Assembly: GCA_011033025.1 (NCBI GenBank)
Contig: WFMF01000170.1
Span: forward strand, 1 to 64,000
Direction: 5' to 3'
Origin: Beroe forskalii
Taxonomy: Eukaryota > Ctenophora > Nuda > Beroida > Beroidae
DNA length: 64,000 bases
This document shows positions 21,734 through 32,900 of this stretch, in pieces (the stretch's first letter is position 1; every line of letters starts with the position of its first letter). The translations under genes and the position numbers were made by a program. The notes beneath the pieces are model-generated. The model was not told the DNA's origin, searched no databases, and saw only the letters and a program-made list of their open reading frames with translations.

Positions 21734-22178
21734 GGGATCGTTCACATATTATTATTACGTAATCACCTAGGGGGAGGGGGGAGTTTTCAAATGATTGCGT
21801 TTGATTACGGGGTGGGGGTGGGGTTCGGTGGTTGATTACTTAATCAAAATTTACAATTTTTGACATTTTTTTCTCGGTATTTTTAGCAAAATTCTCGGTA
21901 TTTTTAGCAAAATTTTCAGAAAACCAACTCAAAAGCACCATTTTTAAAACTTACCTCAATATTTTCATAAATTTTTCCAAAGTTGAAACATAATCAATTT
22001 ACACTGTCCATTTTCTTCATTTTAGCTACTGAAAAAGGTGGGGGGGGGGGGTTAAGCCATGATTACGTAATATTCTCCTCAAGAGAGGGGGGTTGGGCTT
22101 TGATTACGTTTGATTACGAGGAGGAGGGAGGGGGCTGAAAATGGCCAAAAATTGATTACGTAATATGTGAACGATCCC
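21734..22178. mobile_element. Second copy of the GGGATCGTTCACATATTACG MITE
   Basis: Same termini as at 16787 and again flanked by ATA (21731-21733, 22179-22181). Left terminus has a small TTA expansion. Probably the same insertion as in version A rather than an independent one. Confidence 0.72.
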
Positions 22179-22626
22179 ATATTATTATCACAGTGCAGAT
22201 CGGTCGAAAAGGGGTGCTCAATAACTTAAAAAATGAGCGCGCAACTCTACACAACAGTAACTCATTGTTGCAGTTGTTGTACTTGTTTGGACAGAGTAGC
22301 TACATGCTAAAAAAACCCTATACTACTGAGTGATCCATTGAAACATATTGTTTTGCATGTGTGAAGATCGCTTGAAAAGAAGTGCTTGATAACTTGAAAT
22401 TAACATTAACAAATTGCACTTGCTAGTTGCTACTGTACACGTCATGACAATATGAATAACTAAAACTAACTGAGGTATAGAGTAGCGTGTTAATAAGTCC
22501 AATTCAAAACCACCTCGTCAAATGGGTTGAGGGCCATCCGTAGAGGACGTCTGCAAAATTTCGGCTATTTTAGACCCCCTCCCCCTTGTCCTTAATCTCA
22601 AATACCCCCCCCCCCCCTCCAAGCGT

Positions 22627-22687
22627 GACCAAAAGATTTTGAATGATGCGACGCTTGAAGCGTCGCATCATTCAAAATCTTTTGGTC
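22627..22687. repeat. Perfect 30-bp inverted repeat with 1-base spacer
   Basis: Arms 22627-22656 and 22658-22687, reading GACCAAAAG ... GACGCTT, G, AAGCGTC ... CTTTTGGTC. Version A has only the right arm, so the left arm was gained or lost. Confidence 0.9.
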
Positions 22688-23839
22688 GCCATTTTCAATG
22701 TACCCGTGTTCTCAAATAAGGTGGCAAAAATCAACTTAATTATTTGTTGTGAGACTAAATCTAAGTCAAAATTCTAAATAATCGACTATTTTATAGTGTA
22801 AAAATTTAAATAGTCAAATCGACCAAATTTCCATGAAATTGAATAAAGACGTCCGCATTTGGCGAAACATCCCCTACGTCCGCATCGGCGTTGGCCAGAC
22901 TCCCCCCTCTTTGCGGACGTCCTTTGCCCATATGATATGTGTGCATTGCTAAACACGTATATCCCTGTGTGGCTCGCGCGGCGCGCTTCCCCAGCACGCG
23001 GCGCGTACACACACCTATGCGGCGCGTACACACCTATGCGGGCTTAGGAAATGTGTGCAGACCGCTCGATTGAAAAAAGCCTCGATGAAGACGCGCGAAA
23101 TTGTGTGCTTTTGACGGAATTTATATAGGGGCCATCTATAAAGGACGTCCGCAATGAGGGGGGAGGGGCTTAGAAACGCTGCGCAATTCTTCGACGCGAC
23201 GGACGTTGCCCCGTCTATTCACTGCACTATTAAGCTATTTCTTCTGTGGAACGTTGCGCGAGGGTAGGGTAACATCCTACCACGCAATTCTCAGCTCAAA
23301 GGGAGCGCCGTGCGTTGCTGTAACCAGTACACCCTGGTTTTCACCTAACCACTAACCAGGTGCTAACGCGGCGCGCGCGCAAAAGAGGGCTCTATTTTAA
23401 CCCTGGTTTGGGGAATGCCGCACACTTTTCTAGGGATTTGGGTCGGCGCTCTGCATAGGTGTGTGTACGCGCCGCGCGCTTTTCTACGGAATATACGTGC
23501 TTAGCAAGACAAGACTGCCATGCCCTTTTTCTTTCACCTAACTAGGTGCTGGTTAGGGTTCCTAAGCCCGCATAGGTGTGTGTACGCGCCGCGCGACGAT
23601 AACAGGGATATACGCGTTTAGCAATGGTTAGGGCAAACCTTTTTTATCATACGTTTTAAAATTACTGATTAAGAGATCTAAAGAACCAAACATACTTCGT
23701 AAAACGTATGTTAAGTGAATATAAATTCCAAACAGAAATAGTCAAAATTCGGTAGGTCTGCCATACCCAAAATTCATTTGAATGATATAATATGGTGAAA
23801 TTTGTTTGAATATTTGAGTTGATGTTTTGTCAAAAATAT

Positions 23840-23863
23840 TATCTTATCTTATCTTATCTTATG
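23840..23863. repeat. (TATCT)n microsatellite
   Basis: Four to five copies of ATCTT. Confidence 0.85.
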
Positions 23864-23908
23864 ATACAAATTTGGAAAAATTCAAAAATAATTATTTTTC
23901 CCATAGAT

Positions 23909-24571
23909 GAAGATGCCATGCCTGCACACCACTCATCTTGGTGTGACTCATTAAGATCCTACTGCTCTTCACATTGCATTACCTAAAGGAATCATGTTGG
24001 TGTTCAAGTACGGAGTTGGAGAAAAGTCTTTCAGATTGATGTCTTGAAGAATGATTTCTTTTTAATTCAAATATGTTTTAACCCTGATTTTCAGGAGAAG
24101 TGTCTCTCAAGATGAAGTATTGGATCAGGATGCATGCCACTCGCATTAATTTCATTAATGTGCAATATAAAAGGACACAAATGACCCGGATCTATCCGCC
24201 GGTCCTCTACTTCTCTTCACTTAGTGTGTTGCTTAATTTCTTGGTGCTTGGAGTAAAGACAAAGACCAAAGAGCAAGTTTCAGATTCATTCAGGCAGGTG
24301 GTCACTGCACTTGACGGTGCTATACCCTGGTACCAGGGGTGACTGCTGGGGGCCTACCTCATAAAAGCTCTCGCAATTTAAACACCCCGAAAGCTGAGGT
24401 AGGTATTGGACTGAAGATGCCTGCACACCACTCATCTTGGTGTGACTCATTAAGATCCTACTGCTCTCCACATTGCATTACCTAAAGGAATCATGTTGGT
24501 GTTCAAGTACAGAGTTGGAGAAAAGTCTTGCAGATTGATGTCTTGAAGAATGATTTCTTTTTAATTCAAAT
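23909..24571. repeat. Pair of ~160-bp direct repeats flanking 340 bp
   Basis: About 23909-24071 and 24415-24571 are nearly identical (CCTGCACACCACTCATCTTG through TTTCTTTTTAATTCAAAT). The spacer holds an 80-codon open stretch that I do not recognise. A local duplication. Confidence 0.75.
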
Positions 24572-24579
24572 AAAAGATG

Positions 24580-26306
24580 AACTGAATGTTGATTTAAAAA
24601 AAAAAAATAGTTTCTTTGAAATTTGTTTCTCTCGATTATAGTCAAATAGTGGTGAGCAGCCAAATCCAAGTGAGTCACACCGAGATCATATCAGTGGTTT
24701 GATTTTTTCCATTTCTTCATTTGTCTGAGTTGTCCCAATTGCTATAAAGGATAGTCCAAAACTCAAAAAAGTAAATTAGGAAAAGGACAATTGGGATCAA
24801 GCATCTAATCTTTATCAACTTATGAAGGAAAATAGCGAGAAAAGCGATGCGATACGCCTATTTTAAATGATTTTAAATTATACTATAACTATTATACTAA
24901 AAATACCAACCATTACTAAAAATACTAATACTATTAACTATTTCTAAAAATGAATACTGTTAAAACTAAAACGCATGCGTTTAGACTTTAGAGGATAACT
25001 GAAATATATAAAAATAAAATGCGTGTTTTTATACTTAAGATTTATGCGTATTTGAGTATTTGAATTAAAAATGCGTACGTTTGGACGACTAAAACGCGTA
25101 TGTTTTAAACTTTATATTTTAACTCTATTTTAATCACGCGTATTTGAATTTATTTTATTTAAAAATTATTTGAAAATTATTTTATTCAAAAATGCGTACG
25201 TTTAGAGTTGGAAGACTTAAATGCGTGTTTAGAACTATAGTTGTATATCAATAAAAATTGAATTATTACGAGTATAGTATTCTATATTTTATCATTTTGA
25301 ATTTAAGATTTATATCATTTAGATTATAAAAACGCCCTAAAATAAAAATAAGGGCGCATCTAAATACAAAACTGCATTAGCATTTTTCAAAGATTGAGTT
25401 TCAAATTTATTTTTTAATGGTGTTATTTGCATTTTTCAAACGTATTAGTGACATAAGGTGCACGGATTTCGATCAGTCTCGGGATATACGTGGTTAGCGG
25501 GGATCTGTTCTGCCAGGCCCGTGAACCGTGCATGCGACCGCATTTACGGCGCGGCGGACGCGGAACATGAACGGGTCGCTGCTGTGCACGGGTGCCCGTA
25601 CAGCTGCCAAAACAAAAATTAACATTGTGCGTGCGCCATGCGTGCGCGCTTGTCTATATGCAAAAAAAGGTGCATTATACGGAAAAATTCTGATCAGCCT
25701 GATCCAGTCCTTCTTTTAGTTTGATAACTTTTCAATTTAAATTTAATTAATTTTAAAAATACAAGTTCGATGTTTTGGCTATTTTGATTTAATCTTATCT
25801 TGAACTTAAATCAAAGCTCAAAATGTAAAGTTATAAAATTTTTGAGTAGTGTTACCCTGTTGTCTCGGCATTTCGGGGCGCGGTGTCTTCCGCTGCGCGC
25901 CTGGGTTGGTGCTCTTTTCGGGGTGCGTTGCATTGCTGCGTCAAAAGTGCTTGCAGGATGCCGCGCACCGCGAGAGGGCATCATCATCCGGGCGCGCGGC
26001 GTGGTGCGCTGCACCTGGGAGGTCGGCACACCTGGGCCATGTTTAAAAATGGGTGATTTATTGGGATAAGGAAAGGAATTGATTTGATTTGACTTTTATT
26101 ATGTATTGAAAATGTTGATAAAAAATAAATTTTGTTTCCCTAAACCCCTTATAATTCAGGACAGATCAAAGAGGAGAAGTTGACCATGTACATGTTGTCT
26201 AATGATATCTCACTATGACTCTTTGGTACCTTCATCTACTGAGAAATCATTCAAACTACCAGTTCAAGGAAATTGTTGGTCAAGAAATATTGTGGATGGA
26301 AGGATA
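24580..26306. other. Intergenic AT-rich stretch with CpG motifs and a GC island
   Basis: 24,966-25,240 has scattered repeats of ATGCGTACGTTT/ACGCATGCGTTTAGA in otherwise A/T-rich DNA. 25,490-25,650 and 25,855-26,040 are strikingly GC-rich (GGGGCGCGGTGTC, GGGCGCGCGGCGTGG). Short ORFs in the GC patches resemble nothing I know. Confidence 0.5.
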
Positions 26307-26308
26307 TA

Positions 26309-26543
26309 AGGTGCATGTAACATTCGTCGGTCAATCGAATGGAATTGGTCGATCGATCAACTTCATTTGATCGATTGATGTGTTTTCAATAGAAAATCTT
26401 TAAGCTAGTAGGGAAACAACTAAATATTGCTCATTCAAACACGATTTAAGTCAACAGGGAGCATTAAAACACATCATTCGTTCAAATGATGTTGATCGAT
26501 CAACCAATTCCATTCGATCGACCGACGAACGTTACGGGCGCCT
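26309..26543. mobile_element. 235-bp palindromic MITE with TA target duplication
   Basis: Arms of about 75 bp; for example CGAATGGAATTGGTCGATCG faces CGATCAACCAATTCCATTCG. Bounded by TA on each side (26307-26308, 26544-26545), as expected for the Tc1/mariner superfamily. Termini AGGTGC and GCGCCT. Confidence 0.75.
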
Positions 26544-26546
26544 TAC

Positions 26547-26740
26547 ACCACCAGGACAGAATGCCACCCAGACATAACACCACCTCAGAGCATAAATTGC
26601 ATGTTAGGAATGCTCATGCAGACCATATGTCCTTACCCTAACTATGAAATTGTGTCACAGGATTATGCACAAGCATCCTTCTGCACAATTTGGGCTCTAA
26701 GGTGGTGTTTTGTCTGGGTGGTATTTTGTCAGGGTGGTGT
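26547..26740. repeat. Foldback with ~50-bp arms
   Basis: CCACCCAGACATAACACCAC near 26,565 faces GTGGTGTTTTGTCTGGGTGG near 26,702; the arms flank about 85 bp. It abuts the TA-flanked MITE. Confidence 0.65.
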
Positions 26741-27935
26741 TCTGTCTTTGCACCATATTATGTATTGTGCTGAAGGCTCCCTTTGCAACAAACAATAAAC
26801 TGGAAAGTCTTTTTTTATATTTTGTTGTTTACTTATGACAGAGGTGATTCAATTGTTGAATAAGCAGACGTAGAATAACACACCAGTATAATGAATCCAA
26901 GGTAATCTTTAAATATAAATATGATCAACAATCTTTAACATCAAATCCATAGGTCATAGTTGTCATACAAAAGCTAAGGGGCATTGGTTAGTCTATTGAA
27001 GAGATTATAAATATCAGATTAACAAATAATAAATATCAATATGATATAACATCCTTAGTCTATCAATAAAATACAAACTAGGATTTCAGGTCATAGGTCA
27101 CATGTAGGCAATGTAGATGATATCATCAGTGAATCAGGTGAAAGAACCCTTGATGAGCATCTACATTCTATAAGATGTCAAGATATTCACCATTTACATA
27201 TTTTTGGTGGAGACCTTTAAAGGCCACCAAAAAACCAAAAAAAAGAAAAAACACCATCACCAACAACAACAACAACAACAACAACAACATGAGAAAGAAA
27301 ACTTTCCCAATTTTTGGGCTCGTTTTTTTGGTTTTTGGGCTTTATCCTCCTAATCTGTCTTTAAGATTTGGGGAAGATCTTTTAAAATCTGCTTTTTACC
27401 ATGTTTCATATTCTCACCATTTGAGGAGTATTTTTAACTTGTATTAGTTATCAACCTTCAATATGAGGCACCTACATCATTCTGCAGAATTCTGTGTTGA
27501 TTGAATGAACTGATCAAAACCTTGGCTGTATTAATCATTATTAAAATAAGAAACACACATAAAAATATCATTGCTTGCACTTGCTGTTTTGTGCATAAAA
27601 GTGTTTTGTGTGCATTTTTCATTTGATCAGTTCATTTGATCAACAGGGAATGATGAAACTACCTGAAGTTTAACTGCATAGTTTAGAGAAACATCACAGG
27701 ATTTTTTATCCATTTATTAAATATTATGCTCTAGTTTATTTGTCACAAATGACACTATGTTGACTAGGTATGATATAATAAGATTTATAAAGATGTGCAA
27801 ATAGTTGTAATTTAATAGATAGCCTATTTAAATTGACCAAACCCTTTGTTATAGAGGACAAGTTAATGGTAACAGAATGTAATCAGTTGATAGCTTCATG
27901 GTAGATTGATTTCCTGAGTTAAGTATTATAACCAG
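26741..27935. other. Intergenic AT-rich DNA with a (CAA)n run
   Basis: 27261-27289 is (CAA)n. Nothing coding is recognised between the foldback and the next gene. Confidence 0.5.
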
Positions 27936-28460
27936 ATGATAAAATCAATAGTCAACAAATCAACCATACTGAAGCTATATCCTTTTGAAATTATCAACAA
28001 TAGACTGAGGTTTTTTTCATATTTGCAAAAGGGTGATGAAGAAAGAGGTTTTGTTTATCCTTTTCCTAAAGATATGATAAACTTACAATACATGAAAAGT
28101 TCAGGTCCAGGTGGACAATATGGAGACAGCAAGCATACTAAAACTGCTCTGATGATTAATGTATCAAATGCTTGGTGGATTAGTGATCGTACTAAATCAT
28201 CCCTTGCTCAGTCATTGGATACAAAGGGCAATTTAGCAATTTCAGATCAAAGCTCTCGATCTCAGTTGACTAACAAAAAGGCATGTTTTGACAAACTATT
28301 TAAAATCTTAACAAAGCATTCTTATCTTCCTCCTCAGCCTACTGGAGAGGAAATAGCTGAAGCAAAAAAGAAAGAAACCCTCAGAAAGGAAAGGTGGAAA
28401 GCAAGTCAGAGGACAAAAAAGTATTATCATAACAGAGATTGGGATAACCACCATCACTGA
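27936..28460 (+). CDS. MRPL58: ICT1/MRPL58-like mitochondrial peptide-release factor
   Basis: 174 residues, one exon. The family hydrolyses peptidyl-tRNA on stalled mitochondrial ribosomes and, in mammals, is also a large-subunit protein (mL62). Residues 1-30 are basic and amphipathic, fitting a mitochondrial presequence. SSGPGGQ at 55-61 holds the catalytic GGQ; WWISD near 79-83 and DQSSRSQLTNKKACFDKL match the ICT1 fold; the tail (KKETLRKERWKASQRTKK) is basic like the ICT1 extension that enters the empty mRNA channel. The NVNK stretch that normally follows GGQ is replaced by YGDSK. Shorter than human ICT1 (about 206) and intronless, so a retrocopy is possible, though the frame is intact. 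MTRFR (C12orf65) is a less likely match. An ATTAAA signal lies at 28492. Confidence 0.8.
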   Translation: MIKSIVNKSTILKLYPFEIINNRLRFFSYLQKGDEERGFVYPFPKDMINLQYMKSSGPGGQYGDSKHTKTALMINVSNAWWISDRTKSSLAQSLDTKGNLAISDQSSRSQLTNKKACFDKLFKILTKHSYLPPQPTGEEIAEAKKKETLRKERWKASQRTKKYYHNRDWDNHHH

Positions 28461-28590
28461 GCATCTACAAAGATCAATAGTTGCTTTAAACATTAAAATA
28501 ATTACTATAGTATGTTTCAAGATTGTATATGATATTTCTTCGATTTAAGATATACCCTGGATTTAAGTCTTAAGAAATAACCTTGATGAG

Positions 28591-28922
28591 ATGTCTTTTC
28601 TATGTTTTTCTATGTCTTTTCTATGTCTTTTCTATGTCATTTCTATGTCATTTCTATGTATTTTCTATGTATTTTCTGTGTATTATCTATGTCTTGTCTA
28701 TGTCTTTTCTATGTCTCTTCTATGTCTTTTCTATGTCTCTTCTATGTCTTTTCTATGTCTCTTCTATGTCTTTTCTATGTCCTTTCTATGTTTTTCTATG
28801 TCTTTCCTACGTTTTTTCTATGTCTCTTCTATGTCTTTTCTATGCCATTTCTATGTCTTTTCTATGTCTTTTCAATGTCTTTACTATGTCTTTTCTGTGT
28901 CTTTTCTATGTCTTCTCTATGA
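28591..28922. repeat. 11-bp minisatellite CTATGTCTTTT
   Basis: About 30 copies with variants, starting 130 bp after the release-factor stop. All three + frames stay open because the unit has no + strand stop, giving Cys/Phe/Met-rich pseudo-ORFs. Confidence 0.92.
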
Positions 28923-28930
28923 ATTTTGTC

Positions 28931-29422
28931 TGTCTATTGAGATTTTATTGAATTGAATTCAATTCAATTTAATAAAAAGTTTTTCTTTGGTCATTTTGTC
29001 ATGGGGCATAGTTTGCTTTAAATTTGATAAGGAGATTAATGAATGATTTAAATTCCTGTCTTAATTATTATGTAAAATGAATTAGAAATAAACAAATTAG
29101 AAAATTTTTTACACACTTAGACATTGAAAACAGTTAAATTATATATCAAGGGGGAAACTATTTTAGCCCTTTAAGCATGACTGAGGAGGGAAGACTTTAA
29201 ATAAAAGACTGACAGCATATCCTTTTTAGCATAAGTGACACTTATTGACAAAATTATAGTGTATACATATGAGAAATAGGTGTTAAGATTGCCAAGAAGT
29301 TCAACTTTTAACTGCTGCTGCTTTAGATATTTTGAATTATGTCATACTTCTCTACAAAAAGTAGTAAAATGATCCATTATATTGAGGACTTAGGTACATG
29401 CTGGCATTGTAATGCATTACAG
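28931..29422. other. AT-rich spacer before the second spliced gene
   Basis: No coding or structured element recognised. The polypyrimidine-poor acceptor ATTACAG ends at 29422. Confidence 0.4.
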
Positions 29423-29649
29423 TGGCGCAATCTGCTGAAACTGTTCTTAGTGGATGTACCTCAAGGAAAAGTGGTAACTTGCCTCATTCGAGAAGGCCCT
29501 CCCCCCACCTGAAAGGTGGTGCACCAGTAAACCTGAACGACAGTTCCCCTGCTCCTCCCTATCCTCCCCACTCCCTCCCCAACTCCACTCACTCCACTCC
29601 AAAACTACACCCTGTAGCTGCAGAGTTTGTTGAACTTGGGGAACAAGAT
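29423..29649 (+). CDS. Unidentified gene 2, candidate exon (Pro-rich)
   Basis: Between an AG at 29421-29422 and GTATGT at 29650. Open in one frame: Ser/Pro-rich (SPAPPYPPHSLPNSTHSTPK), then EFVELGEQD, ending in phase 0. Probably a disordered region; upstream exons are not located. No family recognised. Confidence 0.5.
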
Positions 29650-29827
29650 GTATGTTTTCAATTTCGTGTTTCATTGTTAATAAGTTCTTTAAATCTCAAC
29701 ACTTGCCTCGAGATGAACGAGTACAGTTGGATGATTCAACTTACACTAGCTCAAGCTTGAATGTATTGTCTTAGCTTCTTAGTACTGTAACAAAATTGTG
29801 TTTCCTATCTTCCTTCTTCGCCCTTAG

Positions 29828-29969
29828 ATCTCTGCAAAGTTGGAGTTCGAGGATGAGTTGTCCCCCGTCCCAACTCACGATGTAGCTGACGAAGAGGATG
29901 AGTATTATACTGAGGACAATGAATACGCAGACAACTTGAAGTGTGTTGTTAACCTGCTGGCTAGTCTAG
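29828..29969 (+). CDS. Unidentified gene 2, acidic exon
   Basis: Acceptor CCCTTAG, donor GTTAGT at 29970. Continues the previous exon in frame: ISAKLEFEDELSPVPTHD, then EEDEYYTEDNEYADNL, then CVVNLLASL and a split Gly codon (phase 1). That phase joins exactly to the exon at 41907. Strongly acidic; no domain recognised. Confidence 0.58.
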
Positions 29970-32900
29970 GTTAGTTTCTTCAAACTAGTACTCTATTGAA
30001 TTCACTGACCTACAGAACTTAATGAAACTTGAAAGGTTGAGATTGAAACCACTCATTTTACTAAATACATAGTTATGAAATTTTGGCAATTAATTTTTCC
30101 CTTGTCTTATTTGATATTGATTTTACATAATACATAATACATATACCTATAAATTGTGGGTGGCCCTTTCAACAACCTAAATGATTGCCATGGTGAATTT
30201 CTGTTTAAAGCAACACAAGAAACACCCTTAACAGTTTCAGATTTAAGAGTAGTATATATATTAATTAAGTTGATTGAGCTGTAAAACATAAATAATTATA
30301 ATTGAATTGAATTACATATGTAACACACACTGACTCTTTATTATCTCAAAACCAGTAAACCAAAGTTCAGAAGTGCTGCCATCTGATCAATCCATGTTTC
30401 TATATATAGTTAGTAGGCAAAAATATAAACAGAAAGGTATTATTTAATATCATATTCATATCATGTTTGATGTGTCATGCTCAATGCTCATCAAATGCTC
30501 ATAGAGTGAGAATGACAACCTATGTATTGAACTAGACTCTCAATTTGAGTAGACTCCCGTCACCCTCACTTAAAAAATAGTCTGATGTATAATTATCTAA
30601 TACTAGCGTTTGCCCACGAAGATTCGCGGAAATAATCAACCTGTGGTTCGTTTTGTATCCAGCAATATATTTTATATCTGAATTGTGTAAAGTGATTGGA
30701 TCACCTAGGTATCCTTTAACTTAAAATGAGGATTACAGATGATCTAAAGGTTGCACAACATATTTTGTAATTTGACTGTAATATACACACAGCATATATT
30801 AGCATTAGTAAACGCATGATATTTATTATGCGAATAACTAATCAATGGATGGTCCAATTCAAATTTCCCTTTAATAATAACCTTTAATTGAAGCCTTTTG
30901 AAAAAATGATCAAAATATGAAATGCACTTCTAAAATAGTCATTTTACACAGACAGACTGACAGACCGACAGACAGACAGACAGATGCACGAACACTCTGA
31001 AATTATTAATATAGATCTATCGGATAGTACAGTCATGTTTTTATTTTTTTAGAGCGTAATTGCTGCTGTTAAGACCTGATTATCTTTATAGGGATAATGA
31101 CGAATTTCGGATAACACCATTGTCCATTTTTCGATTAATTATGTATAGGACATAGGTAGTTACGAACTTATTTATGTAATTGCTGCTACTGTAATAGTGT
31201 GAAATGTTCACTGTATTTAGTGTTAAGACTGATAATATGAGCTTCCAGATCGCTTTTATTTTATTTAAACTTCTTAATTAGTTAATTTCGCTGATGAAAT
31301 GAGATTTTCTTTTTTCTATCATCATCTTGTCATCAAATATTACGTCATTATGGTAACAGTATGTCTTTGTCTCTGTTGACCTCCATTTGCAGGGAAATTG
31401 CCCTCTTAATGAATGAAAATTTTGTCTCCATGACGAAACTTGGTCTTCCGACCTTAGAGCAATCTGATTTATAAAGGCATTAGATGGGTAACTGTGACGC
31501 TGTAATGTTCCGTGTAATGAAACATTCAATAATTTTACCAGATTAAGAAACTGCTGTATAGATGATAGAGGGCTATGAGAATTGTTGTATTTCAACCAAT
31601 TAGTTTACACTGCACTTTTAATAAGTTGTATGTAAAAGTAAATCTGTCTAGTCTAAGTTGAAGTGCTAGAGCGCTAGAGTAGGATTCCGAGCTCTGCTCG
31701 TTTGTAGTTATACATTGTACACCCCTCACTAAATCCTTCCACATATATAGGCACTGTCCACTTAGCAACCCGCAATGAACATACCACTGATTCAGGGGGG
31801 ATCATGTGCACTGGCCTCAGCAGAGAGAGACTTAGTGTGCATTGTACAATGAAGACAATGTCACTGCGGTGTACTGGTCCACTGCGGTGGCTACTACTTG
31901 GTTATCTATAAATTGCCTGCCTTGGATATTATAATAACAGAATTCACCGCTAGTATATCATTATCAATACTTTGTGTAAGTCACAAATCAGTCCATTGAA
32001 GCGCCAGAGACCTAAGATAATACTACAATAATATTATAGGTTGCAGTGAGTTACAAGTATACTGTGAGTTTCATGAATCAAGAAAGATATCCTCCCTATC
32101 TCAATAAGTCAATGAACCCCTTTGCTGCCACCTAATTCCACCTTAGTTGCAATGATTGTTAAGTTGCCCCTCTATCAACTTATTTGCGAGGAATCGACTA
32201 ATTTTCGGATTTATGCTTATATTTTATAGATCCGGGTTGGTATTCAGCAAGTATATATTCATAGTCCATAGCTAGGCTGTATACCTAAACATAGCTGCAT
32301 TTATAAAACATCAAGTAATTAACACAAGGCGGCGTACCCTCATTAAAAGACTGGGTCGCTTCGGTTAATCGTTTTCATCAGTTTTTAATTTTTGTTTAAC
32401 ATGTAAATAAATAGTTGTACATAATATTACATCGACTGTTTAGTGTTTACTGTATTATGTTTTGAGAAAGCATACGTACAGTACAATAATCAAAGTTGGT
32501 AGGTCATAGACCCTGGTAAATTTCCGATTTTATATGCTTACTTTATATTATTGTGCAAGCCTGCGTAATGCACTCAATAATCAATATGGTTGCATGATAC
32601 ATGTACTTTTAAAGGTCTCGAGAAATTACGATAATATAAGTTTAAATGTATTAACTGTAGAAAATACATGCGCCTTACTACTCACAATGACAATACAATA
32701 ATGTATGTGTTAGTACGCTCTCACTTCCCAGTTCCACTTGTTCTAGCTGTGTCTAGATCTGCAAAGCCAAAGAAAGTGTTATTAAAGAAAGAATCTTTAT
32801 TTATACTGTGAAATCTTTCCACGGGTATTTGGCAAGTGTTGCTTGATAGTACCTGGTCCAGGAATAGCTCACTGCTGTGTTCTACAACCATCTAAAACAT

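Larger units (their letters stand above)
21361..24010. repeat. Repeat-mosaic locus, version C
   Basis: Starts inside the element equivalent to 16204-16569 (at about 16,405 of version A) and runs to GGAATCATGTTGGTGTTC. Includes a perfect palindrome at 22627-22687 and GC-rich CGCGGCGCGTACACAC repeats near 22,980-23,040 and 23,460-23,600. Confidence 0.7.

Noticed and set aside
28583..28956. Cys/Phe/Met-rich ORFs in three + frames after the release-factor gene
   Set aside because: An 11-bp minisatellite without stop codons; looks like membrane protein only by chance.
31278..31595. 105-codon minus-strand ORF
   Set aside because: No recognisable domain, AT-rich composition, no splice or promoter context.
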